DNA from: Myxococcales bacterium
GTDB lineage: Bacteria; Myxococcota_A; Polyangia; Polyangiales; Houyiibacteriaceae
Reading direction: 5' to 3'
Assembly: GCA_029862185.1 (NCBI GenBank)
Contig: JAOTXX010000047.1
Coordinates: forward strand, 1 to 32,792
DNA length: 32,792 bases
Below the pieces are notes generated by a model. That model searched no databases. It worked only from the letters and a program-made list of their open reading frames with translations, and had not been told where the DNA came from. The position numbers were made by a program, and so were the translations under genes. This document shows positions 8,954-16,560 of this stretch, piece by piece; the first letter of the stretch is position 1, and the number at the start of each line of letters is the position of its first letter.

Positions 8954-10126
8954 TCAGCTGACCCTGCTCACCGGAGACGAGCGGCTATTGCGAGGAAATG
9001 GGTACGAGAGGATACGCGCGTAGAGGGCCAAGAGGCCGCGCGACCTGGTGATGACGAGGACTCCTAGCGCGAGCAGAATTACCCAGAGAGCAGAACCGGC
9101 TGTGCTTTGGTCGGCCACTGAGCAACCGCCTCCACGCGCAGCATCAGTGCTGTCGTCCGTGGTGCCACCCATTCCCGCGGCACTGCCGATGCCTCCGTTG
9201 CCACCCATTGCTGCGGCACCGCCGGCGCCACCGGTGTTACACGCATCTGTCTCCGAGGTGGCCGGATCACAGTCGTTGTCGACGTCGTCGCAGACTTCTG
9301 GCGCTTCTGGATTGATCGCGGCCTCTTCATCGTCACAGTCCGTTCCACCGCAAACGACATTGTCGTGCCCGTCTTCGTCGAAGTCCGGGCACCCGTACTC
9401 GACGACCAGCTGAGGTCTATCCGCAGGAACCTCGCCTTCTCGGCTGTGAAGCTGCTTGGCTGTGCTGGTCACATCCTCAATACCGATTAGGGTCCACCCC
9501 GAGTTGGACGCGGGCAAATCGAGCCAGCTCTGGACGTCTGTCACCATCTGGGCGGAGCTCCAACTCACCGTGGTGCCGGCATCACCGACGCTCGCGGTGG
9601 CCGACGCCGTGCTCACGAAGGATCCGCCAGCCATCGCCCACTCGTCACCACTCATGCAACCGGCCGCGCCGTCGCTGAACCTGCAAGTCCAGGTCACATC
9701 GCCGACGGTCGCTGGTAGTCCCTGTCCACCCATCGACGATCCAGTCCCTTCCCCCCAGTCCTCGGTCAATACGTACAAGCTTGCGTCCCGAGCGTCCGGA
9801 TTCCCCCTCTGGACTACCATCGTCAGCGTGGCGTTATCGACCGTCGCGCCTTTAGGTAGTCCCGCCGTCACGTCGAATCGAAGTAGCGCGCGACGCGACA
9901 GCGTGCCCATGCTGCCACTGGTTCGTCCGACCGTGACCGTCGGGCCAGCGCCGTTGCTGTTCTCGTTCTCCTCGTAGATCGTGTTGTCGCGGTCGGGTTC
10001 ATATGTGACCGATGACTGCGCTCGAGCAGGTTGCTCGACGACGAGAAGTAGAACAGAGATGAGCAGACCGATGCGGCACCAACTCCGCAACGGGCTGGTG
10101 CGACCTGGGTTCGCCCTCAAAGGCAT
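8954..10126 (-). CDS. Secreted DNRLRE-domain protein with MopE-like metal-binding motif and C-terminal anchor
   Basis: 390 residues, ATG at 10126. Signal peptide (IGLLISVLLLVVEQPARA) to about residue 36, then a ~200-residue beta domain of the DNRLRE type (starts YEPDRDNTIYEE, has RALLRFDVTAGLPKGATV and ends RPQLVVEY). Next comes DCDDEEAAINPEAPEVCDD then VDNDCD, the Asp/Cys-rich motif of the MopE-like 'putative metal-binding' family, in which the founding member binds copper. A Gly/Ala-rich linker then leads to a C-terminal Cys, a hydrophobic helix (ALWVILLALGVLVIT) and basic residues, a surface-sorting signal resembling MYXO-CTERM. Its start overlaps the stop of the upstream lipoprotein gene by 10 bases. 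The neighbouring multicopper oxidase has a homologous N-terminal domain, so copper handling at the cell surface is a reasonable inference. Confidence 0.8.
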   Translation of the reverse strand: MPLRANPGRTSPLRSWCRIGLLISVLLLVVEQPARAQSSVTYEPDRDNTIYEENENSNGAGPTVTVGRTSGSMGTLSRRALLRFDVTAGLPKGATVDNATLTMVVQRGNPDARDASLYVLTEDWGEGTGSSMGGQGLPATVGDVTWTCRFSDGAAGCMSGDEWAMAGGSFVSTASATASVGDAGTTVSWSSAQMVTDVQSWLDLPASNSGWTLIGIEDVTSTAKQLHSREGEVPADRPQLVVEYGCPDFDEDGHDNVVCGGTDCDDEEAAINPEAPEVCDDVDNDCDPATSETDACNTGGAGGAAAMGGNGGIGSAAGMGGTTDDSTDAARGGGCSVADQSTAGSALWVILLALGVLVITRSRGLLALYARILSYPFPRNSRSSPVSRVS

Positions 10127-11112
10127 TCGAGCCCAGCGGCGCTGGCTGCTTCAAGCACGAAATTTCGACAAGCGAGGACCTCGCTGTCGGCCAGTCCGAC
10201 GATGACGACTGAGTCATTGCCAAGTGGCCAATTTAGCTGGCACAGCGCCTCGCCCCCAAAGTCTGTGAACTCTTCCACGACGGCCGAATAGTCGAATTGC
10301 GCGACGGAGCATTGCATTGCCGTCAGGTTCAATGCTGTGGGTCGCGCGACGACGCAAATGGGATCGCAAGCGGGATCGGTCGCGATGGCGGCGACATCGG
10401 CGACCGTGAAGCAAGGGCAGGTGGCGACCACGCACGTAACGTCCACCGTCCACCCGTCCTCGCAGTACCCTTCCTCGTCCGTCACCGTCACGGTGACCCT
10501 GTGGTCGCCGACCTCTTCGCAGGTGTAGCGGGTCACCTCGCCGGTCGGGTCTTCGATGCTGCCCCCAGTGGCCGTCCACCCATATGCGATCGGGTCGCCT
10601 TCCGCGTCCTCAGCGCTGGCTCTCAAATCGATAGGGTCGCCAACCGCGGCCTGAAGCGGCGAGACCACCATCTTGGTGAGCTCGGCGCAGATGTTGGGCT
10701 CGGCGTTGACGCGTACCCCTCCAAGGCGCTGGGGAAGCTTGCAGCGCAGCACGACCATGATGTCGGTCACCTCATTGACTTCGATCGAGAAATCTTCCGA
10801 GCCCTCGCACTCCGTCTGCTCGTCCGTTTCAATGGTGGAGAGGGTGACGGTGTAGTCGCCTGGTGGAAGGCCAAACACCTCGACGCTTGGAGTCGACCCG
10901 GGAGCGCTGATGTCGATCGTACCCTCCATGGGTTCCATGCGCTCGGCCGTGATCACCCAGCTGACGGTGTTGATGGTGATGCCATCGACTTCGAGACCGA
11001 GCCTGAGCGAGCCAGTCTCTCCTTCCGAAGTGGTGTCCGAAGAACAGCCTGTCACGGCAAGCGCAAACGCGAGACCGACAACGCTGGAAAATAGGAAGCG
11101 CGAGCCAAACAT
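10117..11112 (-). CDS. Lipoprotein with PKD-like domain
   Basis: 331 residues from the ATG at 11112; the frame is open further upstream, but only this start gives a lipoprotein signal (FSSVVGLAFALAVTGC, Cys 23). An N-terminal beta domain (LRLGLEVDGITINTVSWVITA... VFGLPPGDYTVTL) resembles carboxypeptidase-regulatory-like folds. A PKD/Ig-like domain follows (VVSPLQAAVGDPIDLRASAED... GDHRVTVTVTDEEGYC), and a Cys-rich C-terminus (ATCPCFTVADVAAIA) that I do not recognise. First gene of a two-gene minus-strand operon with the MopE-like gene. About 200 bp separate it from the divergent multicopper oxidase, so one intergenic region could control all three. Confidence 0.75.
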   Translation of the reverse strand: MFGSRFLFSSVVGLAFALAVTGCSSDTTSEGETGSLRLGLEVDGITINTVSWVITAERMEPMEGTIDISAPGSTPSVEVFGLPPGDYTVTLSTIETDEQTECEGSEDFSIEVNEVTDIMVVLRCKLPQRLGGVRVNAEPNICAELTKMVVSPLQAAVGDPIDLRASAEDAEGDPIAYGWTATGGSIEDPTGEVTRYTCEEVGDHRVTVTVTDEEGYCEDGWTVDVTCVVATCPCFTVADVAAIATDPACDPICVVARPTALNLTAMQCSVAQFDYSAVVEEFTDFGGEALCQLNWPLGNDSVVIVGLADSEVLACRNFVLEAASAAGLECL

Positions 11113-11319
11113 GGATGGGGCCAGGAGACCTGTTGACGCTAACACTGGCGCCAGGCAAGACCAAGGGGGATCGGGCGTCGGCCGACCACGGGCGCCGGTT
11201 CTACGAATGGTTTGCGCGATGCGGGGGCTCTGGCGCAAGTCTTGCACCTTCTGAATTGCGCGCATCCCCACAAATAGGCTGATTGGTCTCGGGTACAATT
11301 CTTGCTGTTACCGGTGCTC

Positions 11320-14300
11320 ATGCTCCGCGGTTCCGTCGCTGTCGCGATCGTCGTGTTCGGATTTGGTCCGGTGGCCCGCGCCGACCAAGTTACCCTCCAA
11401 GCCACCAAAGACAACACGCTATACCAAAGCACGAGTGGCTCCTTGAGCAACGGTTCAGGGGAGCGCCTCTTCGCTGGGCGCACGGTTCAGAGCGACGAGG
11501 ACAGCCGGCGGCGAGCACTGATGGCCTTTGACGTGACGAGCTCCGTACCGGCGGGCGCCACGATCAACAGCGTCACGCTTACGCTAAACATGTCGAGGAG
11601 CCAGCAGGCCGGGAGCGAGATCGTGAGCCTCCACCGCGTTCTGTCGGACTGGGGTGAGGGGGCGTCGGTGGCGAGCGGCGCCGAGGGCGAAGGCGGAGCT
11701 GCAGCCCCCGGCGACGCAACCTGGATCCACACGTTCTATCCTTCTACGTCTTGGGGCGCCGCGGGCGGTGACTTCGTGGCCACAGCAAGTGAAAGCATCT
11801 CCGTTGGCGGCTCGAGGGGGTTTTACAGTTGGAGCGGGCCGGGACTCGATGCCGATGTTCAGGCTTGGGTCGACGGGACCGCACCCGAGTATGGGTGGTT
11901 GCTTCTCGGTGATGAAGGCACAGCGGGCACGGCGAAGCGATATGACAGCCGCGAGAATTCGAAAGTCCAAAATCGCCCCGTCTTGACAGTCGACTTCACG
12001 CCGCCGGCCGCGAGCGGGGCCTGTTGTGCGCCTGACGGATCCTGCGGGGTCACCAATGACGCCTCAGATTGCAGCTCGCAGGGTGGCACATACCAGGGCA
12101 ATGGTAGCGCTTGCACTCCCAACCCATGCCCGCCTCCTAACGGCGCTTGCTGTCTCGCGGACGCGACTGCGACCTGCAACGAGGTCGACCAAGCGACTTG
12201 TGACGGCCTGGGCGGCACCTTCGCAGGCGCGCTCACTGTTTGTACGCCCAATCCATGTCCCGTGGTGCTGACGCCTTTTGTCGATCCATTGCCACTTCCC
12301 GCAGTGGCTCAACCGACTTCGGGCGAAGCGGGCGGAGAGGCGAGTTACATCCTCACCATGCGTGAGGTGCAACAACAGCTCCACCGTGATCTAGCCAACC
12401 CAACGACGGTGTGGGGTTTTGGCGATGGAGCAAGCGCTTCGTATCCGGGCCCGACCATAGAAGCGGCCACCAACAAGCCGATTACGGTAACCTACGTCAA
12501 CGACCTTCGAGACACTGGCGCCGGTGGCAACCCACCGCCGCTTCGGACCGATCACTACTTGCCCGTCGACCTATGTCCCCACGGCGCCCTGGACAACAAA
12601 GACGCGTGGACTGTCGTCCACCTGCATGGTGGCCACGTCGCGCCTGAGTTCGACGGTTACCCAGAAGCGACCTTCCCACCCGGACAGCAGGTGGTTTACC
12701 AGTACCCGAACGCTCAGTTGCCAGCCACGCTTTGGTACCACGACCATGCGCTCGGCATTACTCGCCTGAACGTCTACATGGGGCTCGCGGGCTTTTACAT
12801 CGTGCGCGACAACGTGGAAGACGCGTTAGGGCTTCCCGCCTGCGATGGTCCCTGTGTCGCTGGCCAGCCCAGGGAGTACGACGTTCCGCTGGCGATCCAG
12901 GACCGCACCTTCAACCCAGACGGCTCGCTGAGCTATCCGGCGACCTGGCAGGACGTGTTCTTCGGCGACACGGTTCTGGTGAACGGCAAGGTTTGGCCCT
13001 TCCTGCAGGTGAGGCAGGGCAAGTACCGGTTCCGCGTACTCAACGGCTCCGGCTCGCGCACATACACGCTTGCATTGAGTAACGGCGATTCCTTCGAGCA
13101 GATTGGCGCAGAGGGCGGACTTCTGCCTGCGCCGGTGACCGTCAACGAGATCACCCTTGGTTCGGGCGAGCGAGCGGACGTGGTCATCGACTTCGAGGGG
13201 TATGCTGCAGGAACGGAGATCACCCTCGTCAACAGTGCGCCCGCGCCATTTCCGGGGCCGGCAGGGGACGGGGTCGTGCCGGACGTCATGAAGTTCACGG
13301 TCCAGGCGCAAGCCGGACACACCGATCCGCTGCCGGCGACGCTGCGTTCGATGGAGATCTTGGATGAGGCGGACGCGATTCACGTTCGGGACTTCGAGCT
13401 CGAGAAGGGTCCCGGCGATGCCTGCAGTCCCTTCATTTGGGAGATCGTGTCGACAAAACTCGATGGTGTGCCCGTGACGGGTCCAAACACGAAGTGGGAC
13501 GATCTCACCGAGTTCCCCGAACTCGAAACGACTGAGATCTGGACGTTCATCAACAAGTCCGGGATGACCCACCCGATGCACATGCATCTAGTGATGTTCC
13601 AGGTGCTCGATAGGCAGGGCTTCACCTTGGTCGACGAAGAGGTGGTACCGATTGGAGCCCCCGTGCCGCCTCCGCCTCAAGAGGCAGGTTGGAAAGACAC
13701 GGTACAGGTGGGGCCAAACGAAATCGTGCGTGTAATCGCGCGATTCGAAGGTTACTCGGGGTTCTTCTCCTATCACTGCCACATCCTCGAGCACGAGGAC
13801 CACGAGATGATGCGCCAGTTCAATGCGGTCACGGCTTGTTCGGACGGAACGGACAACGACGGGGATCTGCTCTTCGATTATCCGGCCGATCCTGAGTGCA
13901 CGAGCCCGCACGACCTCTCCGAGACCGATGATTGCAGCGACGGTTTGGATAACGATGGCGACGGCGTTGCAGATTTCAGCGAGGCCGGTGGTGGAGATCC
14001 CGGCTGCGCGTTCGCGAGCGATGAAACGGAGAAAGACGCCGCATTGCCCTGCGACGACGGCATCGACAACGACGGCGACGGCCGCATCGACTTCGACGTG
14101 ATCACATTCAACGACCCGGCTTTTCATGCGGGTTTGGGAGATCCGGGTTGTCGCAATGCGCAGTCCTCGACTGAATCGCCTCAGTGCCAGGACGGCATCG
14201 ACAACGATGGGGCGGAGGACAGCGGGATCGATTTCGATCGTGGTGCGTCTGCGACCGGTACAACGGCTTCACCGTCGCCTGATCCTGAATGCGTTGGCAA

Positions 14301-14430
14301 GCCATGGCTGAACCGAGAGCGCCGCCCGGGCGGCTCCGACTGCAGCGTCGGGAGCATCGAAACCTTTGCTCCGCTCATGCTTCTTCTCGTCCTCCCGGTC
14401 ATCCGTCGGCTCCGCAGGCGCAAAATCTGA
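11320..14430 (+). CDS. Large surface-anchored multicopper oxidase with DNRLRE and Cys-rich modules
   Basis: 1036 residues if started at the ATG at 11320; a TTG at 11302 adds six, and neither has a good ribosome site. Order: signal peptide ending ARA; DNRLRE-type domain (about 20-230) homologous to that of the neighbouring MopE-like protein; two ~40-residue Cys repeats (GACCAPDGSC, GACCLADATATC); a CotA/bilirubin-oxidase-like three-cupredoxin core (about 320-840); four 'C.DG.DNDGD' acidic repeats; and a C-terminal helix with an Arg cluster (LLLVLPVIRRLRRRK). Copper ligands all present: HLHGGH (His434, His436), WYHDH (His474, His476), HPMHMH (His751, 754, 756) and HCHILEHEDHEMM (His819, Cys820, His821, His825, Met830). 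It should oxidise a phenolic, metal or bilin-like substrate with O2 at the surface; the substrate is unknown. Confidence 0.9.
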   Translation: MLRGSVAVAIVVFGFGPVARADQVTLQATKDNTLYQSTSGSLSNGSGERLFAGRTVQSDEDSRRRALMAFDVTSSVPAGATINSVTLTLNMSRSQQAGSEIVSLHRVLSDWGEGASVASGAEGEGGAAAPGDATWIHTFYPSTSWGAAGGDFVATASESISVGGSRGFYSWSGPGLDADVQAWVDGTAPEYGWLLLGDEGTAGTAKRYDSRENSKVQNRPVLTVDFTPPAASGACCAPDGSCGVTNDASDCSSQGGTYQGNGSACTPNPCPPPNGACCLADATATCNEVDQATCDGLGGTFAGALTVCTPNPCPVVLTPFVDPLPLPAVAQPTSGEAGGEASYILTMREVQQQLHRDLANPTTVWGFGDGASASYPGPTIEAATNKPITVTYVNDLRDTGAGGNPPPLRTDHYLPVDLCPHGALDNKDAWTVVHLHGGHVAPEFDGYPEATFPPGQQVVYQYPNAQLPATLWYHDHALGITRLNVYMGLAGFYIVRDNVEDALGLPACDGPCVAGQPREYDVPLAIQDRTFNPDGSLSYPATWQDVFFGDTVLVNGKVWPFLQVRQGKYRFRVLNGSGSRTYTLALSNGDSFEQIGAEGGLLPAPVTVNEITLGSGERADVVIDFEGYAAGTEITLVNSAPAPFPGPAGDGVVPDVMKFTVQAQAGHTDPLPATLRSMEILDEADAIHVRDFELEKGPGDACSPFIWEIVSTKLDGVPVTGPNTKWDDLTEFPELETTEIWTFINKSGMTHPMHMHLVMFQVLDRQGFTLVDEEVVPIGAPVPPPPQEAGWKDTVQVGPNEIVRVIARFEGYSGFFSYHCHILEHEDHEMMRQFNAVTACSDGTDNDGDLLFDYPADPECTSPHDLSETDDCSDGLDNDGDGVADFSEAGGGDPGCAFASDETEKDAALPCDDGIDNDGDGRIDFDVITFNDPAFHAGLGDPGCRNAQSSTESPQCQDGIDNDGAEDSGIDFDRGASATGTTASPSPDPECVGKPWLNRERRPGGSDCSVGSIETFAPLMLLLVLPVIRRLRRRKI

Positions 14431-14757
14431 CGGCGCCCACGCCGGACAAACCGCGAGCCGGTAAGTCCCTGGCGGAACTCGGCCTCATGGAGCTAGCGTC
14501 GCGGCCTGTGGACCGCCTCGGCTTCTTTCGACCCGTCGTCGGTGGCGAAGCGAAAGACGACCGCTAAATCGTCCTGATGCGATCTCGGTATGCATTACGC
14601 CAAGGCGTCGAGCGGCGGTCCGTATGACGAAGCGGGCGCTATGGCCGGCGCCAGCCAATCCGACGAGTTCCTCGCACGGATCCTCGAGCGATACGAGAGG
14701 CTCCAATCCGAATGCGACTTGGTGGTGCGCGAGGGCACCGACTACAGGGGGTTGGGG
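14431..14757 (+). pseudogene. Remnant region, including a gene fragment cut by repeat R2
   Basis: No intact gene. From 14590 an open stretch reads MHYAKASSGG... SQSDEFLARILERYERLQSE...DLVVREGTDYRGLGAD, which has a convincing amphipathic helix and reads like a true coding segment. It runs straight into repeat R2 at 14758, after which the frame is repeat sequence. A short frame ending at 14567 (...LAELGLMELASRPVDRLGFF) may be another C-terminal fragment. Neither is recognised. Confidence 0.4.
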
Positions 14758-14885
14758 GCAGATAGTTCCTATAAACGCCCTTTCAGGTTCGCGCCCTACC
14801 CGACATTTCAATCTTGGAGAGCTACCCGACGCGTGAGTTTGGTTTTGACATGGGCGTTTACGACGAGCCCGATGAGCTAAGAGAG
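14758..14885 (+). repeat. Dispersed palindromic repeat R2
   Basis: Left part ATAAACGCCCTTTCAGGTTCGCG, right part GGGCGTTTACGACGAGCCCGATGAGCTAAGA. The centre differs from R1/R5 and contains GACGCGTGAGTTTGGTTTTG, shared with R4. It lies directly after a gene fragment. Confidence 0.8.
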
Positions 14886-15094
14886 CGCTCGGTGATTCGG
14901 TTGTCGAAAGATTGCCTCGCTCGTAGCCGCGGCGTGAAGCTCCACGGACAGAGGACCCGATCAAGACTCGCGCCGTTGTCCGGCCCTGCGATTTCAACGT
15001 GTCTTAGATCGATCGCCCCGGAGCAAAGTGGCGAACAGCGTCGGAACGCCGAAGGCCGCCAGGACGAAACGTGACAGCCGAGGTGCGACGGCAG

Positions 15095-15238
15095 TCACCT
15101 CTCGGTTGGACAGTTACGACACGTCAGACAGCGACGGATGAGCTTCTCTAGCTCTTCGATCAGCTCCTCAATGCGCTCGAACGGACACGATTGGTCAACA
15201 GGCACCCTAACCCCTTGAAAGCATTGAGTGCACCTTGG
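15095..15238 (-). other. Cys-rich C-terminal extension, copy A (would join integrase on excision)
   Basis: 47 codons and TGA on the minus strand, in frame with the antisense reading of the att core. The peptide has CTQC, SCPFERIEELIEELEKL and CLTCRNC: six Cys in a CxxC...C...CxxCxxC pattern around one helix, resembling a small zinc-binding module. In the integrated state it has no natural start except an ATG inside the core (MTYGLRN). In the circular form it would follow integrase residue 415, giving a 462-residue enzyme. The homologue at 16243 keeps the Cys codons, frame length and stop. Confidence 0.55.
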
Positions 15239-15284
15239 GTTTCGTAAACCGTAGGTCATCAGTTCGACTCTGATCGGTGGCTCT
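15238..15284 (+). repeat. Attachment core, copy 2 (border of elements A and B)
   Basis: 47 bp identical to 6757-6803. Only the 3' two-thirds of the tRNA is present; the 5' acceptor, D arm and the start of the anticodon stem are missing, so this is not a functional tRNA gene. Confidence 0.9.
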
Positions 15285-15384
15285 AGCCGCTTGCGGGTGC
15301 AACCCGGACACATGGGTTGCATTTCATTCCGAAGACATAGGTAACACTTGGGATGCGCCGTTTATGAATTTGTATTAAGAGGGG

Positions 15385-15437
15385 GAGCATAGTCGACATA
15401 AACGCCCTTTCAGATTCGCGCTCCCGGCGACATAACG
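15385..15437 (+). repeat. Dispersed palindromic repeat R3 (left half only)
   Basis: GAGCATAGTCGACATAAACGCCC then CAGATTCGCG and GGCGACATAACG; the right arm and terminal hairpin are missing. The left flank GAGCATAGT is also found in R7. Confidence 0.75.
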
Positions 15438-15461
15438 AGCTATGGCCCGGCAACCCCTTGG

Positions 15462-15572
15462 TCAGCACTGGGTCACTAGGACGACACCGATTCCCGCGAT
15501 TAGCGCGAGCCCGAGCAGTAGCTGAGCGGGTGTTGGTCCCCGTGGGTCGTTGTCTTTGGCTTCAGGTGACAC
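15462..15572 (-). CDS. Possible 36-residue single-pass membrane peptide
   Basis: GTG at 15572, TGA at 15462. It reads MSPEAKDNDPRGPTPAQ, then LLLGLALIAGIGVVLVTQC, that is a charged N-terminus and one clean membrane helix ending in Cys. No good ribosome site is visible, and the frame is closed about 60 bases upstream, so it may be a small gene or the tail of a lost larger one. Confidence 0.35.
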   Translation of the reverse strand: MSPEAKDNDPRGPTPAQLLLGLALIAGIGVVLVTQC

Positions 15573-15820
15573 CGAGCTGAGCAGAGCCCAACAACCCAGC
15601 CGCTGTCAACCGTCGGTTTGCCCGACATCCGTCTTCCGGACCCACTGCTGCCTGGTCCGCTCGGAACGGTTTCGTGACCCGGAGGGCTGCGAAGCAGCAG
15701 CGCGTAGCCCGGTGTAAGTCCAATCGGTGGCACACAGCCAACCCAGGAGCGCCGGTGTCGCCGCCGAGGGCCCTAGCTCCCAGACGAGGCAGCCGCGACT
15801 ATGAGTGATATGAAAGGCAC
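15573..15820. other. Non-coding leader with riboswitch- or intron-like motif
   Basis: No gene seen. A stem GGGCTGCG.../CGCGTAGCCC flows into GGTGTAAGTCC (15711-15721), then CGGTGGCA and CCCAGGAGCGCC. This is reminiscent of the GGTGnAAnTCC core of cobalamin riboswitches, and equally of group II intron domain I hairpins. The canonical GCCACTG and full B12 box are not present, so neither is called. It lies 100 bases before the 15821 gene. Confidence 0.25.
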
Positions 15821-16219
15821 ATGGGCTCTATCCTCATCGCGGTCGACTCGGTCGTGAACGTTCTCCTAGGCTTGCTGCTACTGATCTTTCCCCCGAGCCT
15901 CGTAGAGTGGCTGGGCTTGCCTCTGCCCAGCAGCGCCTTCTACGTGCGGATCCTCGGGGCCGTGATCTTGGGAATCGGGGTCGCTTTGGCCATCGAATTC
16001 AGACGAGAACCCGGCTCATCGTTGGTGGGTTTGGGCACTGGAGGGGCTGTTGCCATCAACCTCTGCGGTGGTGGCGCCCTGGTGGCCTACCTCGCCTTCG
16101 GCGACCTTTCCCTTTCGGCGGAAGGAAAGATCGTGCTTTGGCTCCTGGCCGCGGTCGTCGTCGGCTTGGGCCTGGTCGAGCTCGTCGCGAACCTGTCCGG
16201 TCGCCGGCTCTCGAGTTGA
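15821..16219 (+). CDS. Small four-helix membrane protein
   Basis: 132 residues from the ATG at 15821, preceded by GATATGAAAGGCAC (a weak AAAGG site). Four membrane helices: IAVDSVVNVLLGLLLLI, RILGAVILGIGVALAIEF, VGLGTGGAVAINLCGGGALVAYLA and IVLWLLAAVVVGLGLVELV. Short loops, including a family-like 'PPSLVEWLGLP' after helix 1. Inner membrane, unknown role; a recognisable but unnamed type often found alone in soil bacteria. It is the only clear gene of element B. Confidence 0.75.
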   Translation: MGSILIAVDSVVNVLLGLLLLIFPPSLVEWLGLPLPSSAFYVRILGAVILGIGVALAIEFRREPGSSLVGLGTGGAVAINLCGGGALVAYLAFGDLSLSAEGKIVLWLLAAVVVGLGLVELVANLSGRRLSS

Positions 16220-16242
16220 TCAACAAGGGGCTGTCCAGCCGC

Positions 16243-16386
16243 TCACTTCCCCGTCGGACATTTCAAACACCTCGGACAGCACTTCACGAGCTTCCGTAGC
16301 TCTTCGATCAGCTTCTCGATGCGCTCGAACGGACACGATTGGTCAACAGGCACCCTAACCTCTTGAAAGCATTGGGCGCACCTTGG
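16243..16386 (-). other. Cys-rich C-terminal extension, copy B
   Basis: Same length as copy A (47 codons plus TGA), with CAQC, SCPFERIEKLIEEL and CPRCLKC. Against copy A the last 20 codons are heavily substituted, yet the shared Cys codons, the frame and the stop are kept and no indel has occurred. Reading upstream through the att core, it is in frame with an integrase C-terminus relic (SPYIQVPEKMEPPIRV), so integrase end plus tail form one continuous frame here. Confidence 0.55.
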
Positions 16387-16431
16387 GTTTCGTAAACCGT
16401 AGGTCATCAGTTCGACTCTGATCGGTGGCTC
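16386..16431 (+). repeat. Attachment core, copy 3
   Basis: 46 bp identical to copies 1 and 2. To its right the sequence CATCTTTTCGGGCACTTG resembles what follows the tRNA copy in element A, marking the left end of a third element. Confidence 0.88.
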
Positions 16432-16470
16432 CATCTTTTCGGGCACTTGGATGTATGGCGAATTTGGAGT
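16432..16470 (-). pseudogene. 3' relic of a second integrase gene
   Basis: Translates on the minus strand as SPYIQVPEKM-, against SPYTQVLEKT- in the intact integrase (residues 391-400). Similarity ends near 16470; the rest of the gene is gone. It shows that a third related element once sat here. Confidence 0.6.
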
Positions 16471-16557
16471 TCCTTGTCGCGCGTTGTCGTTTCTCGGCAC
16501 GGCTTGGCGTCGGTTGGGGACACCTAGCGCCATTCGGCGCCAGATAGGGACCCAACT
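16471..16557 (+). repeat. Shortened copy of the element-A hairpin region
   Basis: CGCGTTGTCGTTTCTCGGC and what follows match about 8440-8475 of element A. The sequence then jumps to the 39-bp hairpin repeat at 16519-16557, lacking the roughly 80 bases that separate these parts in element A. The hairpin here is perfect (GCGCC-ATTC-GGCGC). Confidence 0.7.
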
Positions 16558-16560
16558 GGC

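Larger units (their letters stand above)
15285..16431. mobile_element. Small integrase-less element B
   Basis: 1.15 kb between att copies 2 and 3. Its right end is homologous to the right end of element A over about 190 bp, but its left end is not homologous to A and has no integrase. It holds a truncated repeat (R3), a possible 36-residue membrane peptide, a structured-looking stretch and a 132-residue membrane protein. It would need an integrase in trans, or it is a deletion derivative. Confidence 0.65.

Noticed and set aside
15238-15284. A second and third tRNA-Thr gene at 15238 and 16386
   Set aside because: Only the anticodon arm to the 3' end is present; the 5' acceptor strand and D arm are missing.
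15095-15322. Stand-alone protein containing 'PPIRVELMTYGLRN'
   Set aside because: That segment is simply the antisense translation of the tRNA 3' part and is a well-known annotation artefact; only the Cys-rich part beyond the core is considered meaningful.
15711-15721. Confident cobalamin riboswitch
   Set aside because: The GGTGnAAnTCC core is present, but the GCCACTG element and a full B12 box are not, so it is reported only as a weak possibility.
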